In this document: positions 40,908 through 48,432 of the stretch, piece after piece
How the letters are laid out: each line of letters opens with the position of its first letter
Numbering within the stretch: position 1 is the first letter of the stretch
Notes under the pieces: model-generated
The model's database searches: none
Told to the model about the DNA's origin: nothing
The model's input: only the letters and a program-made list of their open reading frames with translations
Program-made: the position numbers and the translations under genes
DNA from: Methylocaldum sp002005105
Lineage (GTDB): Bacteria; Pseudomonadota; Gammaproteobacteria; Methylococcales; Methylococcaceae
Direction of reading: 5' to 3'
DNA length: 64,000 bases
Assembly (NCBI RefSeq): GCF_051027545.1
Contig: NZ_CP194901.1
Coordinates: 62,001 to 126,000, forward strand

Positions 40908-42662
40908 TTAGGCGGCGATTAGGAGATCCCGCGACAGCTCGAACAACCGGGCTCGAAGCTCATGGAGCTGCATGATCGAGATCGAACATTCAAAGAGGTG
41001 GCTAACCTCGATTCCGAGGCCAATCCCCACCACCTTGATCCCGGTCGCGGCACAGCGGGCGAGAATATCCCGCGTGGCTTCCAGGCAGTCGGGCTCGCCG
41101 TCGGTCAAAGCCAGAATGACCTTGCGGGGTTCTCGGCAGGCCAGCAATCGGCTCGCGGCATACCAGAGGCCTTGGGCCAGCGGCGTGCCGCCGTCGGTTC
41201 CCAAACCGAAATAAGGCGCACGTTGCCGAACCCGTTGCCCGTGGTCCATCACTCGATAGACGCTGTCGGCACGGCCCTCGTATCCCGGAAAGGCCGTGAC
41301 CGCCGGATTGACGCCGGATAGGCCTTCCAGCGCCAGGGCCAACGCCATGCAGGCGTCCCAGGCCAGGTCGATTCTTTGACCCACGACGGTCTGCTCGTGG
41401 ATCACCGTACCTTGCATCGAAGGCGAACGATCCAAAAGCACATGTACGGCGGTGTTCGGCGCCGACTGCGGCGAGCGCCGTTCAAACACCCGCGCATCGC
41501 CAGTGGAGAGCCGGTAGAGGCGGTTTCTCGCCACCTTACGGCCCGAGGCCTTCGCCACGGGTCGTTTCAGACGACTCGCTTGCACCAGGCCCTGCAACGT
41601 GGCCCGGATTCGGCTCGATTCCCTCACCGTTTTGTCGAGGAGCCCCTGACCCTCTTTCGGTCGGCTCGGCGGCTCATCGGCCGTCGGGAAGTCAATGTCC
41701 GCGGCTTGAGACGCCGTGAGTCTCAAGATGTCCCGAGCGCATTCGAAGAGATCCTGACCCACATCGTCGGCTCCAGCAGATAGAACCGCCCGCAGCACGT
41801 GGACCGCCTCGTCGGTAGTGCTGTCTGGCGAGTCCGAGGACGGCGATGCAATGGCGCCATCGACCGGTGCATTCGGATCAATCTCTGGCGCAGCGTCGGC
41901 ACGCCCACTCGGGGTGTCAGTCGTGGCGCTATCGTCCGATTCGGCCGGCCGAGGATTGGGCTGGGCGTTTCCGGTTGGGGCGCCTGGCCCGCTCTGGCCT
42001 CCTGAATCGGACGGCTGCTCTTCATTTGCCTTCTCCAGTTCGTCCTGGAGCATGCGCAGGATGCGATCGGTCAGGCTCAGGCACTCCCGCGTTCCGGTCA
42101 GAGCCGGAACCTCGGACAACAGCCCGAAAAGCCGGGTCACCGCGCCGGACGGAAAACGGTCCTCGATCAGGCGCTCCGCCGCATCCGCCAGGTCCGCCAG
42201 GGCTGTTTGTCCGAGTTCCCGTGTCCGAAGGTGGAACAGCAGAAAGGCCTGCAACACCGCCGCCGGATGGGTATCCGGCTGAGGTACCGTGAAACCGCCC
42301 TCGGCGATCAGCTTTCCGACCGTCTTCTCGATCGTCAGGCGCGTACCCGGATAGCGTTCGGCGAGCCGCCTTTCAATGCGAACATCCTCAAGGACATTGA
42401 GGATGGCCTTCCGAATCGGCACCGAAGCCGCCTGCGCGAAGTAGTCGAACGCCGTATAACGGACATGGCCCGCCTCGTGGGCAAGGTAGCCCCAGGCGAC
42501 GTCCCGGTAGCCCGGATTGTCGCCGTCGTAGGCCGGGACAGTGATGGTGTCACCGTCCGTCTCGGCGTCCTGGCCGCCCACACGGACCTTGACGCCCAGC
42601 TTGTTGCCCAACGCCGCAGCGACGATGGGGAACGCGTTGTTTAGGCTTCGATTCGTTTTCAT
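40908..42662 (-). CDS. cobT: CobT-like protein: HExxH motif plus VWA domain
   Basis: A 584-residue protein. Residues ~55-75 hold AWGYLAHEAGHVRYTAFDYF, an HEAGH metal-binding motif; the middle is acidic/Pro-rich and flexible (about 215-290); the C-terminal ~200 residues are a VWA domain with MIDAS LLDRSPSMQG and GTDGGTPLAQGLW, LALTDGEPDCLEATRD. It is called CobT-like only by analogy with IncA/C and SXT genes of that name; a cobalt-chelatase role is not implied. It pairs with the MoxR/CobS-type ATPase at 45336-46280. Its own leader stem-loop precedes it. Confidence 0.85.
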   Translation of the reverse strand: MKTNRSLNNAFPIVAAALGNKLGVKVRVGGQDAETDGDTITVPAYDGDNPGYRDVAWGYLAHEAGHVRYTAFDYFAQAASVPIRKAILNVLEDVRIERRLAERYPGTRLTIEKTVGKLIAEGGFTVPQPDTHPAAVLQAFLLFHLRTRELGQTALADLADAAERLIEDRFPSGAVTRLFGLLSEVPALTGTRECLSLTDRILRMLQDELEKANEEQPSDSGGQSGPGAPTGNAQPNPRPAESDDSATTDTPSGRADAAPEIDPNAPVDGAIASPSSDSPDSTTDEAVHVLRAVLSAGADDVGQDLFECARDILRLTASQAADIDFPTADEPPSRPKEGQGLLDKTVRESSRIRATLQGLVQASRLKRPVAKASGRKVARNRLYRLSTGDARVFERRSPQSAPNTAVHVLLDRSPSMQGTVIHEQTVVGQRIDLAWDACMALALALEGLSGVNPAVTAFPGYEGRADSVYRVMDHGQRVRQRAPYFGLGTDGGTPLAQGLWYAASRLLACREPRKVILALTDGEPDCLEATRDILARCAATGIKVVGIGLGIEVSHLFECSISIMQLHELRARLFELSRDLLIAA

Positions 42663-42685
42663 AAATTCTTTGCCTCCATTAAAAA

Positions 42686-42722
42686 GGAGGCAAATCCCAC
42701 CCCGAAGGGCGCGATTTGCCCC
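42686..42722 (-). promoter_or_regulatory. Stem-loop leader of the CobT-like gene (family member 4)
   Basis: Arms GGAGGCAAATC (42686-42696) and GATTTGCCCC (42713-42722) pair with one bulge; the loop contains CCC...GGG, a T-run and then GGAGGC ribosome site follow. Confidence 0.75.
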
Positions 42723-42742
42723 TTGGGGGTGATGATCAATGG

Positions 42743-42970
42743 CTACGCTTCACGGGGCGCCTTAATCGCAATCCGGTTCCCGTTTTGATCGAAGTAATGA
42801 CTCAGACCAAAGCGAAGCGCCTCTCGAATAGCGGCGGCATGGGTGTTGCCGTCCACGAATCCTTGTGACTTGTGAAAGAGTCCTTCCGGCCCCTGAACAC
42901 CGAATTCCGTTTGCCAGCCACCCGGAGGCACACCGCAGTGGATGATCCTGACGGTTCTCATGATGCTCAT
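42743..42970 (-). CDS. Small hypothetical protein
   Basis: A 75-residue protein (MSIMRTVRIIHCGVPPGGWQ, TEFGVQGPEGLFHKSQGFVD, AAIREALRFGLSHYFDQNGN). The start is 14 bp after the DUF3150 stop and there is no stem-loop leader, so it is read with that gene. No family recognised. Confidence 0.55.
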   Translation of the reverse strand: MSIMRTVRIIHCGVPPGGWQTEFGVQGPEGLFHKSQGFVDGNTHAAAIREALRFGLSHYFDQNGNRIAIKAPREA

Positions 42971-42984
42971 TGCCGTGCATTCAT

Positions 42985-44052
42985 TTAGAACCAGCAGTCA
43001 TCCGCCGTGGCGGTCGTCACCAAAGGCTCCGGAACGGAATCCAGCGGCTCGGGTTCAAAGGAGGACGCGTCCGGTTCCAGCTCTTCCGCGAGATCATCGA
43101 ACAGACTGAAGTGGTCGATGACCGGAGATACCGATTCGGCTGGGCGATCCTCACCCGGAACCGAAGCCGGAGCACTCCCGTGATTCATCGGAAGGCTCAG
43201 CTCCGGTATCTGCGTCAGCCCTTCCCCGTGACGCTTGATCTTGTCGGGGTCGGACAGCAACAGGGCGGTCGCAATCATCTCGCTGAGGTATGGCCCATCC
43301 AGTGCGCCGGTTTTTGGTATGCGGGCCAGGAGATCATCAAGCGTTGCGACGACCGGATGGACCCGATGATCCAGGAACGCCAGCCCATTGAGCTTGTCCC
43401 GAATCCGTTTGAAGGGACTCAGGGCCTTGCGGGTGACCGCCTGGCGTCCCAACAGGGAGCTCTCGACCAGGTCGTTGGCGTCCTGGGCGATTTCCCGGAA
43501 CAGGGTTTCGCTCAACGAGCCGACCTTGCGGTCGAGCGACGACTCGGCTGCGCCTCCGGTTTCCGTCGACTCCGGGTGTGACACCCGGTAGATAATGTAA
43601 TCGAACCGGAGCCCGGCGGCGACGACCTCGACGGGATCCACGGCGCGGCGGATCGCCTGTTCGAAACCGGGATGTCGCGCGATCCAGGCGTCGATAGTTT
43701 GATCGTACCGAGCCAGGAACTCAGCCCGGGCCTCCCGAAATCTCACGGCAATCTGCTCCAATTCCGACCGGATCGAGTCGAGCGAGCCTTCCGGGATGGC
43801 AAAGCCGCCGAGAAAGCGCGTACCGACCTTGAGGCAAACCCGCTCGGCCTCCTTCTTGAGGCGGTTGAACACCGCGAGCTCTGTGGGATCAGCGATTTTC
43901 TTCGATCCCAGCGAGGCCAGATCCTCGGGCGGCAGCACGCTGCCGTGAGCCAGGATCAGATCCTCCTTGTGGAGTTTCTTGCGGCCACCCCAAATATGGG
44001 CGTCGATTTTAACCACCCGCAGGCGGTCGAGAATCATCGTGGTCTCTTGCAT
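42985..44052 (-). CDS. DUF3150 domain protein
   Basis: A 355-residue protein from ATG 44052 (GGAG upstream). RLRVVKIDAHIWGGRKKLHK, DLILAHGSVLPPEDLASLGS and FNRLKKEAERVCLKVGTRFL with GGFAIPE match DUF3150, a family that accompanies CobS/CobT-like genes on large plasmids and ICEs. The C-terminal ~80 residues are acidic. Function unknown; co-occurrence suggests it works with the MoxR-VWA pair. Confidence 0.75.
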   Translation of the reverse strand: MQETTMILDRLRVVKIDAHIWGGRKKLHKEDLILAHGSVLPPEDLASLGSKKIADPTELAVFNRLKKEAERVCLKVGTRFLGGFAIPEGSLDSIRSELEQIAVRFREARAEFLARYDQTIDAWIARHPGFEQAIRRAVDPVEVVAAGLRFDYIIYRVSHPESTETGGAAESSLDRKVGSLSETLFREIAQDANDLVESSLLGRQAVTRKALSPFKRIRDKLNGLAFLDHRVHPVVATLDDLLARIPKTGALDGPYLSEMIATALLLSDPDKIKRHGEGLTQIPELSLPMNHGSAPASVPGEDRPAESVSPVIDHFSLFDDLAEELEPDASSFEPEPLDSVPEPLVTTATADDCWF

Positions 44053-44071
44053 GGTGCAGTCTCCAAAAGAG

Positions 44072-44113
44072 AAGGAACGCACCTTGCCTCAGGGGCGAAT
44101 CGATGCGCCCCTT
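44072..44113 (-). promoter_or_regulatory. Stem-loop leader of the DUF3150 gene (family member 5)
   Basis: Arms AAGGAACGCACC (44072-44083) and GATGCGCCCCTT (44102-44113) form a 12-bp stem as leftward RNA with G-U pairs; the loop has CCCC...GGCAA. A U-rich tract and GGAG follow. Confidence 0.7.
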
Positions 44114-44264
44114 CGGGGTTGATTGGATAGTCCTCGGGTGTAAGCTGAAAGAATCCAGCCACCACCGGAGATGATCATGACGTCCAAGGTCGTTCACGGC
44201 GGGCGCGATCGCCTGGAACATCAACTCGTGGCAGCGCTCTTTTCACCTGCCACTGAGCCTGAAA

Positions 44265-44501
44265 TTAGATGGCAACAGGCCGTAGGTCGCACGGCTTCCA
44301 TCCGTCATGGCCACCATCATTCCAGTCGCCGGCGATGGTGATGTTCATCTCCTGGTTGCGCGGATCCCAATAGATGCCGGTCACCAGAAACGTGCCGCGC
44401 CAGTCACACGCATAGGGCGTGCTCTCCTTCACTTCCACGGCCATGCCGAAGGTGAGCGGCTTGCCGTGCTCCTCTTGAAACTGCTGCATCTCAGGGTTCA
44501 T
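44265..44501 (-). CDS. Small hypothetical protein
   Basis: A 78-residue protein from ATG 44501, preceded by GGAGG. It contains GKPLTFGMAVEVKESTPYAC and DWRGTFLVTGIYWDPRNQEM, NITIAGDWNDGGHDGWKPCD, a likely beta-barrel. No family recognised. Confidence 0.65.
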   Translation of the reverse strand: MNPEMQQFQEEHGKPLTFGMAVEVKESTPYACDWRGTFLVTGIYWDPRNQEMNITIAGDWNDGGHDGWKPCDLRPVAI

Positions 44502-44534
44502 ACGGTCCTCCAAAAGAGCCATCGACTTAAAAAG

Positions 44535-44568
44535 AGGGGAGGCTCTACCCAAGGGGATCGCCTCCCCT
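44535..44568 (-). promoter_or_regulatory. Stem-loop leader (family member 6)
   Basis: Arms AGGGGAGGC (44535-44543) and GCCTCCCCT (44560-44568) pair perfectly; the loop contains CCC/GGGG. Read leftward it ends in CTTTTTAAG before the ribosome site. Confidence 0.8.
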
Positions 44569-44586
44569 TAAGGGCTACGAGAAAGA

Positions 44587-45330
44587 TCAGAACCAGTGGT
44601 CCTGATCCGTCTGAATGATTTCCGCTAGATCGATGCGCGGCTGAAGTAGTCCCAGCGCTTCAGCCATGGGCCTGACGTTCTCCAGATCGGTACCGAACTG
44701 GGCCAGCACCGGGGTTTCCGTTCGGAGATCGGTCCCGATTTCGAGACCGTCCTCGGTCGCGATCGAAACCATCACGCCGTCGGGCGCCCGTTGCTTGAGG
44801 CTCATCAGAACCAGCACAGGCATAACGCCTTGGTCCAGCCCGATTTGGCCTGCCCCGGAAGCGCCGGTCCCCGGAATTCGCCAGTGGCCGATAACCCCGG
44901 GTTCGAATTCGGCGTGGTCGCTCCGATCGAGTCGGAATGCCATAGCCAGATCGTCTGCCGCACTCGCCACCGCTCGGCCCCAATCGAGCAATTGCGCTCG
45001 CGGCACCGATCGGTCGATTCTGATACGCCAGTAGAACGCTTCGGTCCGAACCTCGGGTGGGGCTGGCACTGGCGTCTCTTGGGCATCCATCTCGACCGGC
45101 TGGAGTTTGCCCTGATCATCGATCCGCACCTGACCGACATGCACGTATCCCTTGCGCCGCTTGGCGTTTTCCAGGGCCGTTTTGTCCCGACGGCGGGTGC
45201 TGATCTGTGGCAGGGTCGGTCCGGTGGGATCCCAACGGGTCGTGATGGTATCGTCCGAATTGCGCCGGATCGCCCAGTCCTTGCTGGCCCCGTTCGGATA
45301 CGTGAATCGGTACAAGTCGTACGTCTCCAT
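44587..45330 (-). CDS. Hypothetical protein with WGR-like N-terminus
   Basis: A 247-residue protein. The first ~60 residues (ETYDLYRFTYPNGASKDWAI, TTRWDPTGPTLPQISTRRRD) resemble a WGR-type domain; the remainder (AFYWRIRIDRSVPRAQLLDW, FRLDRSDHAEFEPGVIGHWR) is unrecognised. It begins inside or just after the end of the CobS-like gene (stop 45336): candidates are ATG 45330, GTG 45339 or TTG 45351, so the two are translationally coupled. Confidence 0.6.
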   Translation of the reverse strand: METYDLYRFTYPNGASKDWAIRRNSDDTITTRWDPTGPTLPQISTRRRDKTALENAKRRKGYVHVGQVRIDDQGKLQPVEMDAQETPVPAPPEVRTEAFYWRIRIDRSVPRAQLLDWGRAVASAADDLAMAFRLDRSDHAEFEPGVIGHWRIPGTGASGAGQIGLDQGVMPVLVLMSLKQRAPDGVMVSIATEDGLEIGTDLRTETPVLAQFGTDLENVRPMAEALGLLQPRIDLAEIIQTDQDHWF

Positions 45331-45335
45331 CACGG

Positions 45336-46280
45336 TCACGTGCTCCGCCAATCATCCCCGAAAACATCGGCGGCAATCCGATGGATCGCCAGCCGTTGCT
45401 CGGGCTCGGCCCGCAAGGTCAAGGCCCGGTCCAAGGCGTATTCCAGGGCATTAGGCGCGCCCTTGAATGCCACCGTTAGCGACGCCCAGCGGATGAGTCC
45501 GCGTGTGGACATCGTCACGCTGAGCATTCCCGGTCCCTCCTCACTGCCGACGAAGAGCTTTCGCACCTCGTTGGCAACATGAATCATCTTGTCCCGGATG
45601 ACGGCCGGGATGGCCGGCACCGTCTTTGCGAGAACCGCGTCTTCCAATTCCGGTTCCGGATAGCCGATCTCAATCAACCGGAAGCGGTCCAGAAAAGCGA
45701 GGTTCTGCCGCAGCACGCCTTGGTAGACGCCGCTTTGATCCCCGCCGCCGGCGCTGTTGCCGGTGGCGATCAGGCGGAACTTCGGGTGCGGACGAATCAC
45801 TTCGCCGCCGTTCTGCGGAATCACCAAGGGTTGGCCCTCAAGGACGTCGTTGAGCCCGGCCAGTTCGGACGGGTCCATCAGATCGATCTCGTTCACGATC
45901 AAGAGGTGTCCGTCGCGAACGGCTTGGGCCAAGGGGCCATGCACGAACTGCAGGTTGCCGTTGACCAGTGTGAACTGGCCGAGCAGGTCGTTCAGTTCCA
46001 ACCGGCCGTGGCAAGTGACCGCGTCCACCGGCCAGTTCAGCCGGGCGGCGATCTGCGTGACCAACGAGGTCTTGCCGGACCCGGTGGGACCCGTCACATA
46101 GAGCCCGTCGCCATGGGTTTGGCTCAGGAACGCCAAAACATCCCGCAGCGGTTCCCTGCGGAACACGTACTCCCGTTTGACCGGGATCTTGGGATGGCCG
46201 CCGTCGGCGAAGCCTTCGACGGTCAGCTTGGCCGGAGCCTGGATGCCGAAGGTGTCGGCAATGGAAAAGGCTTGGTACAT
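45336..46280 (-). CDS. cobS: CobS-like MoxR-family AAA+ ATPase
   Basis: A 314-residue AAA+ protein: Walker A GLYVTGPTGSGKTSLVTQIA, Walker B GHLLIVNEIDLMDPSELAGL, sensor segment KFRLIATGNSAGGGDQSGVY, and an arginine-finger region FLDRFRLIEIGYPEPE. MoxR ATPases act with VWA proteins as chaperone-like complexes; the VWA partner here is the CobT-like protein. Equivalent cobS/cobT pairs lie in the ssb-bet-exo region of IncA/C plasmids and SXT elements. Confidence 0.9.
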   Translation of the reverse strand: MYQAFSIADTFGIQAPAKLTVEGFADGGHPKIPVKREYVFRREPLRDVLAFLSQTHGDGLYVTGPTGSGKTSLVTQIAARLNWPVDAVTCHGRLELNDLLGQFTLVNGNLQFVHGPLAQAVRDGHLLIVNEIDLMDPSELAGLNDVLEGQPLVIPQNGGEVIRPHPKFRLIATGNSAGGGDQSGVYQGVLRQNLAFLDRFRLIEIGYPEPELEDAVLAKTVPAIPAVIRDKMIHVANEVRKLFVGSEEGPGMLSVTMSTRGLIRWASLTVAFKGAPNALEYALDRALTLRAEPEQRLAIHRIAADVFGDDWRST

Positions 46281-46310
46281 CGTTCCTCCTATTTCAGGAT
46301 TTCACCCGGC

Positions 46311-46349
46311 GGGGAGGCGCATGATCCCCAAGGGGACATGAACCTCCCC
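46311..46349 (-). promoter_or_regulatory. Stem-loop leader of the CobS-like gene (family member 7)
   Basis: Arms GGGGAGGCGCATG (46311-46323) and CATGAACCTCCCC (46337-46349) pair except one mismatch; the loop is ATCCCCAAGGGGA-like, itself a perfect mini-hairpin. A good reference copy of the family. Confidence 0.85.
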
Positions 46350-46416
46350 TTCGGGGTTGCTAAACATAGACGCTGCGGTACGATGACGCGATGGAACACC
46401 GTACCCGGAGCGATCC

Positions 46417-46626
46417 ATGATCAAATTGGGCAATCACCTCAGACTGACGCAAGACGAGCTCAAGGCCTTTCGGGCCATGACCGGCGTCCTGAAGCCGCCC
46501 CAGACAGTCGAGGAGCACAATGCCGCGCTGGAAAAGACGGCATCGGCGTGGCGGGACGAGGACGAGGGTCCGGCGTCCCGTTTGCTGCAAGCCGTGCTAC
46601 TCGCGGAACGCATCCCTAAGGAGTAG
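46417..46626 (+). CDS. Small hypothetical protein, rightward
   Basis: A 69-residue protein (MIKLGNHLRLTQDELKAFRA, MTGVLKPPQTVEEHNAALEK, SRLLQAVLLAERIPKE) with GGAG 8 bases before the ATG. It runs against the main operon direction and overlaps the leftward gene 46597-46884 by 30 bp at the 3' end. Composition is protein-like; no family recognised. Confidence 0.5.
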   Translation: MIKLGNHLRLTQDELKAFRAMTGVLKPPQTVEEHNAALEKTASAWRDEDEGPASRLLQAVLLAERIPKE

Positions 46627-46884
46627 CTCGGCGAGCAGGGCGGACTTGCGGCGGCCGATCGCCTTGAGCCCCAAAAGTTGGCGGAGCGTTTCGGCTTGGC
46701 CGCGGTCGAGCAAGGACAAGACGATGGTCCTGGCCAGGTCGTCGTTCAGTTCCCGGAAAACATCCGGCTGCTGCACCAGCACACCCGCGACCGTGGCGGG
46801 TTTGAGCGTCGCCATCTCGAGGATCTGATCCTCGGCGGCGATACGGGCGGCCATTCTTGAAAAACGGGTGTCGCTTCGTTTCAT
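46597..46884 (-). CDS. Small helical hypothetical protein
   Basis: A 95-residue protein (ARIAAEDQILEMATLKPATV, AGVLVQQPDVFRELNDDLAR, TIVLSLLDRGQAETLRQLLG). AGGAG precedes the ATG; a stem-loop leader lies upstream. No family recognised. Confidence 0.65.
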   Translation of the reverse strand: MKRSDTRFSRMAARIAAEDQILEMATLKPATVAGVLVQQPDVFRELNDDLARTIVLSLLDRGQAETLRQLLGLKAIGRRKSALLAELLLRDAFRE

Positions 46885-46907
46885 GATGTGTCTCCTGCTG
46901 AAAAAAT

Positions 46908-46946
46908 CAGGGGAGACATGTCCCCCCAGGGGCAGAATCTCCCCTG
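46908..46946 (-). promoter_or_regulatory. Stem-loop leader (family member 8)
   Basis: Arms CAGGGGAGA (46908-46916) and TCTCCCCTG (46938-46946) pair perfectly; the loop has CCCCCC...GGGG. Read leftward it is followed by ATTTTTT and the ribosome site, so it also looks like an intrinsic terminator. Confidence 0.85.
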
Positions 46947-46989
46947 AGTGGGTTGCAAAAACTTACTTGCCTCGTTGGAGGAGAATCAG

Positions 46990-47199
46990 ATGGTTGATTT
47001 GACAGTAATCGATGGGCAACGAGAGTCACTGGAGCAGGTTGCTATCGAAGCCTTTCATAGGAACGATATGCGGCTGCTTGGGCAAACACTTGCTGCCTTA
47101 GAGCCGAAGGCGCGCTTACGGCTTATCCTTTGCGACTCAGACGGGCGGCCTTGCGGCGCGCATGGAGTTCTTCGCGGAGAAGGTCCGCCACCCGAATAA
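46990..47199 (+). CDS. Small hypothetical protein, rightward
   Basis: A 69-residue reading frame (MVDLTVIDGQRESLEQVAIE, AFHRNDMRLLGQTLAALEPK, ARLRLILCDSDGRPCGA) with GGAGGAG 7 bases upstream. Its 3' part overlaps the leftward gene 47123-47323 by 77 bp. The strong ribosome site argues it is translated; no family recognised. Confidence 0.5.
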   Translation: MVDLTVIDGQRESLEQVAIEAFHRNDMRLLGQTLAALEPKARLRLILCDSDGRPCGAHGVLRGEGPPPE

Positions 47200-47323
47200 A
47201 ACCTGTTCTGAGATCCTCGTCGGAGCTGTCCAAAACCGCATCGATCGCATCGAGTTTTTCGATCAACTCGTGGTCTGTAGCATTCAAGCAAAAGCGTCGA
47301 ATAATCTTGAACACTTCTTTCAT
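47123..47323 (-). CDS. Small hypothetical protein
   Basis: A 66-residue helical protein (MKEVFKIIRRFCLNATDHEL, IEKLDAIDAVLDSSDEDLRT, GFIRVADLLREELHARRKAA). GGAGG precedes the ATG and a stem-loop leader lies 20 bp upstream. No family recognised. Confidence 0.65.
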   Translation of the reverse strand: MKEVFKIIRRFCLNATDHELIEKLDAIDAVLDSSDEDLRTGFIRVADLLREELHARRKAARLSRKG

Positions 47324-47345
47324 GTCGTGCCTCCTTCTAAAAAAT

Positions 47346-47386
47346 CAGGGGAGACACGTCCCCCATCAGGGGCACTATCTCCCCTG
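47346..47386 (-). promoter_or_regulatory. Stem-loop leader (family member 9)
   Basis: Arms CAGGGGAGA (47346-47354) and TCTCCCCTG (47378-47386) are the same as in member 8 but the loop differs (CCCCCATCAGGGG). Read leftward ATTTTTTAG follows. Confidence 0.85.
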
Positions 47387-47455
47387 GGCGGGTGGTCAAA
47401 CAGCACGTTGCAAGCGCGGCTTGGTGCAACTGCATCAGGTCGGCGTTTCGAACAA

Positions 47456-47587
47456 TCAGTTCGCCAGGACGTTTATGGACGTCCGCACGAACATCCAGAA
47501 CCGGTCCTCGGTCTCTGGTGGCAGCGACAGTCCCGTCGCGAGAAGCATCAGGAAACCAATCAAACTGCTGATCATTTCTCGGGTCAT
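47456..47587 (-). CDS. Very small single-pass membrane protein (43 aa)
   Basis: ATG 47587 with GGAGG 7 bases upstream opens a 43-codon frame: MTREMISSLIGFLMLLATGL, then SLPPETEDRFWMFVRTSINV and LAN. One hydrophobic helix is evident. It follows a stem-loop leader like the other genes of the block. A longer overlapping frame in this place has no ribosome site. Confidence 0.6.
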   Translation of the reverse strand: MTREMISSLIGFLMLLATGLSLPPETEDRFWMFVRTSINVLAN

Positions 47588-47607
47588 GGCAACCTCCCAA
47601 TACATCC

Positions 47608-47644
47608 AAGAGGTGCCACGCCCCCTCCGGGCATAGCGCCCCTT
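47608..47644 (-). promoter_or_regulatory. Stem-loop leader (family member 10)
   Basis: Arms AAGAGGTGCCAC (47608-47619) and ATAGCGCCCCTT (47633-47644) pair with one mismatch and G-U pairs; the loop is CCCCCTCCGGG. It precedes the 43-residue gene. Confidence 0.65.
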
Positions 47645-47648
47645 GGGG

Positions 47649-47841
47649 GTTGATGAAAAACTGCGGCGTTGTCAGTCCGCAGCGGTTGAATTACCGGGCT
47701 TGACGCACCCGGCGCGGAGAAGATTGACTTCCCCGCCGCCTGGAGGCGGAACGCCTGCCCAAAGGCAGGGGTCAACGCTCGCGGAAACGAGCGTCTGAAC
47801 GAATCGGCTTTTCCGCTGACCTCGCTGAGGCAAGGACAGGG
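47649..47841 (-). repeat. Multi-hairpin repeated element, copy 2
   Basis: Core 47693-47825 matches 40725-40856. The adjacent CTGCGG/CCGCAG stem (47661-47666, 47677-47682) replaces CTGCG/CGCAG of copy 1 with a different loop, so pairing is kept while sequence changes. As in copy 1 it is placed between an intrinsic terminator and a leader stem-loop. Confidence 0.8.
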
Positions 47842-47866
47842 GAAAAGCCCCAACCGAGGTTGGGGC
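47842..47866 (-). terminator. Terminator after the 47912-48274 gene
   Basis: Arms GCCCCAACC (47847-47855) and GGTTGGGGC (47858-47866); read leftward the stem is followed by TTTTCCCC. Same position relative to the repeated element as the terminator at 40874-40900, but with a different stem sequence. Confidence 0.8.
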
Positions 47867-47911
47867 GAATGTTTTTATTCCAGTGAGCCTACGGTGATGT
47901 GGGGCTGGATG

Positions 47912-48274
47912 TTATGCCGTACGTCGGCACTCCGCATACTCCGGCTCTGTTAGGAATTGCTTGAATGTGCAACCGGTGATGTCTCTGATATCCAGGTATT
48001 TCAGATACACCCGTTTCCTGCGGGGGTAGCGAATTCGTCTATGACTTTCAATCGCAGCCGCTCGACCTTTCTCGGTTGTACAGTACCAATCGTAGCCGCC
48101 TTGCTGGCTATACAACCGCACCACGCCAATCTGGGCCATTTTCTGCAGGTGTTGGTCTCTACGGTTTGCGCAATAGTAGTCGCGATATGGCTTCGGATCG
48201 CGCAAGGAGGGATCATCAATACCAAGCATATGTCTCAATGTCTGCAATTGGTCTTCTGTTAGCTTCTCGCTCAT
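47912..48274 (-). CDS. Hypothetical protein
   Basis: A 120-residue protein from ATG 48274 (MSEKLTEDQLQTLRHMLGID, KPYRDYYCANRRDQHLQKMA, QIGVVRLYSQQGGYDWYCTT). It resembles small plasmid/phage proteins with a winged-helix-like segment (HLQKMAQIGVVRLY...YDWYCTTEKGR). Function unknown. Confidence 0.65.
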   Translation of the reverse strand: MSEKLTEDQLQTLRHMLGIDDPSLRDPKPYRDYYCANRRDQHLQKMAQIGVVRLYSQQGGYDWYCTTEKGRAAAIESHRRIRYPRRKRVYLKYLDIRDITGCTFKQFLTEPEYAECRRTA

Positions 48275-48359
48275 AAACACACCATGATCCGTTTTATGAA
48301 AGAGTTGTTATGCCTCTGATTTAAGGCTCCACACACCAAAATCCGAAGAGCCTCCAACT

Positions 48360-48405
48360 CAAAGGGGGCGCATCACAACCTTTGGATGATGAATACGCCC
48401 CTTTG
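48360..48405 (-). promoter_or_regulatory. Stem-loop leader (family member 11)
   Basis: Arms CAAAGGGGGCGCATCAC (48360-48376) and GAATACGCCCCTTTG-type (48391-48405) give the longest stem of the family, with the loop core AACCTTTGG. It starts 28 bp before the exo stop and lies 86 bp from the ATG at 48274. Confidence 0.7.
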
Positions 48406-48432
48406 ATTAGGGTTAATTAAGGACTATCGACA

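Noticed and set aside
44177..44338. Possible small rightward gene after the DUF3150 leader
   Set aside because: It has GGAG near an ATG but the peptide is His/Arg-rich antisense of the neighbouring gene and not protein-like.
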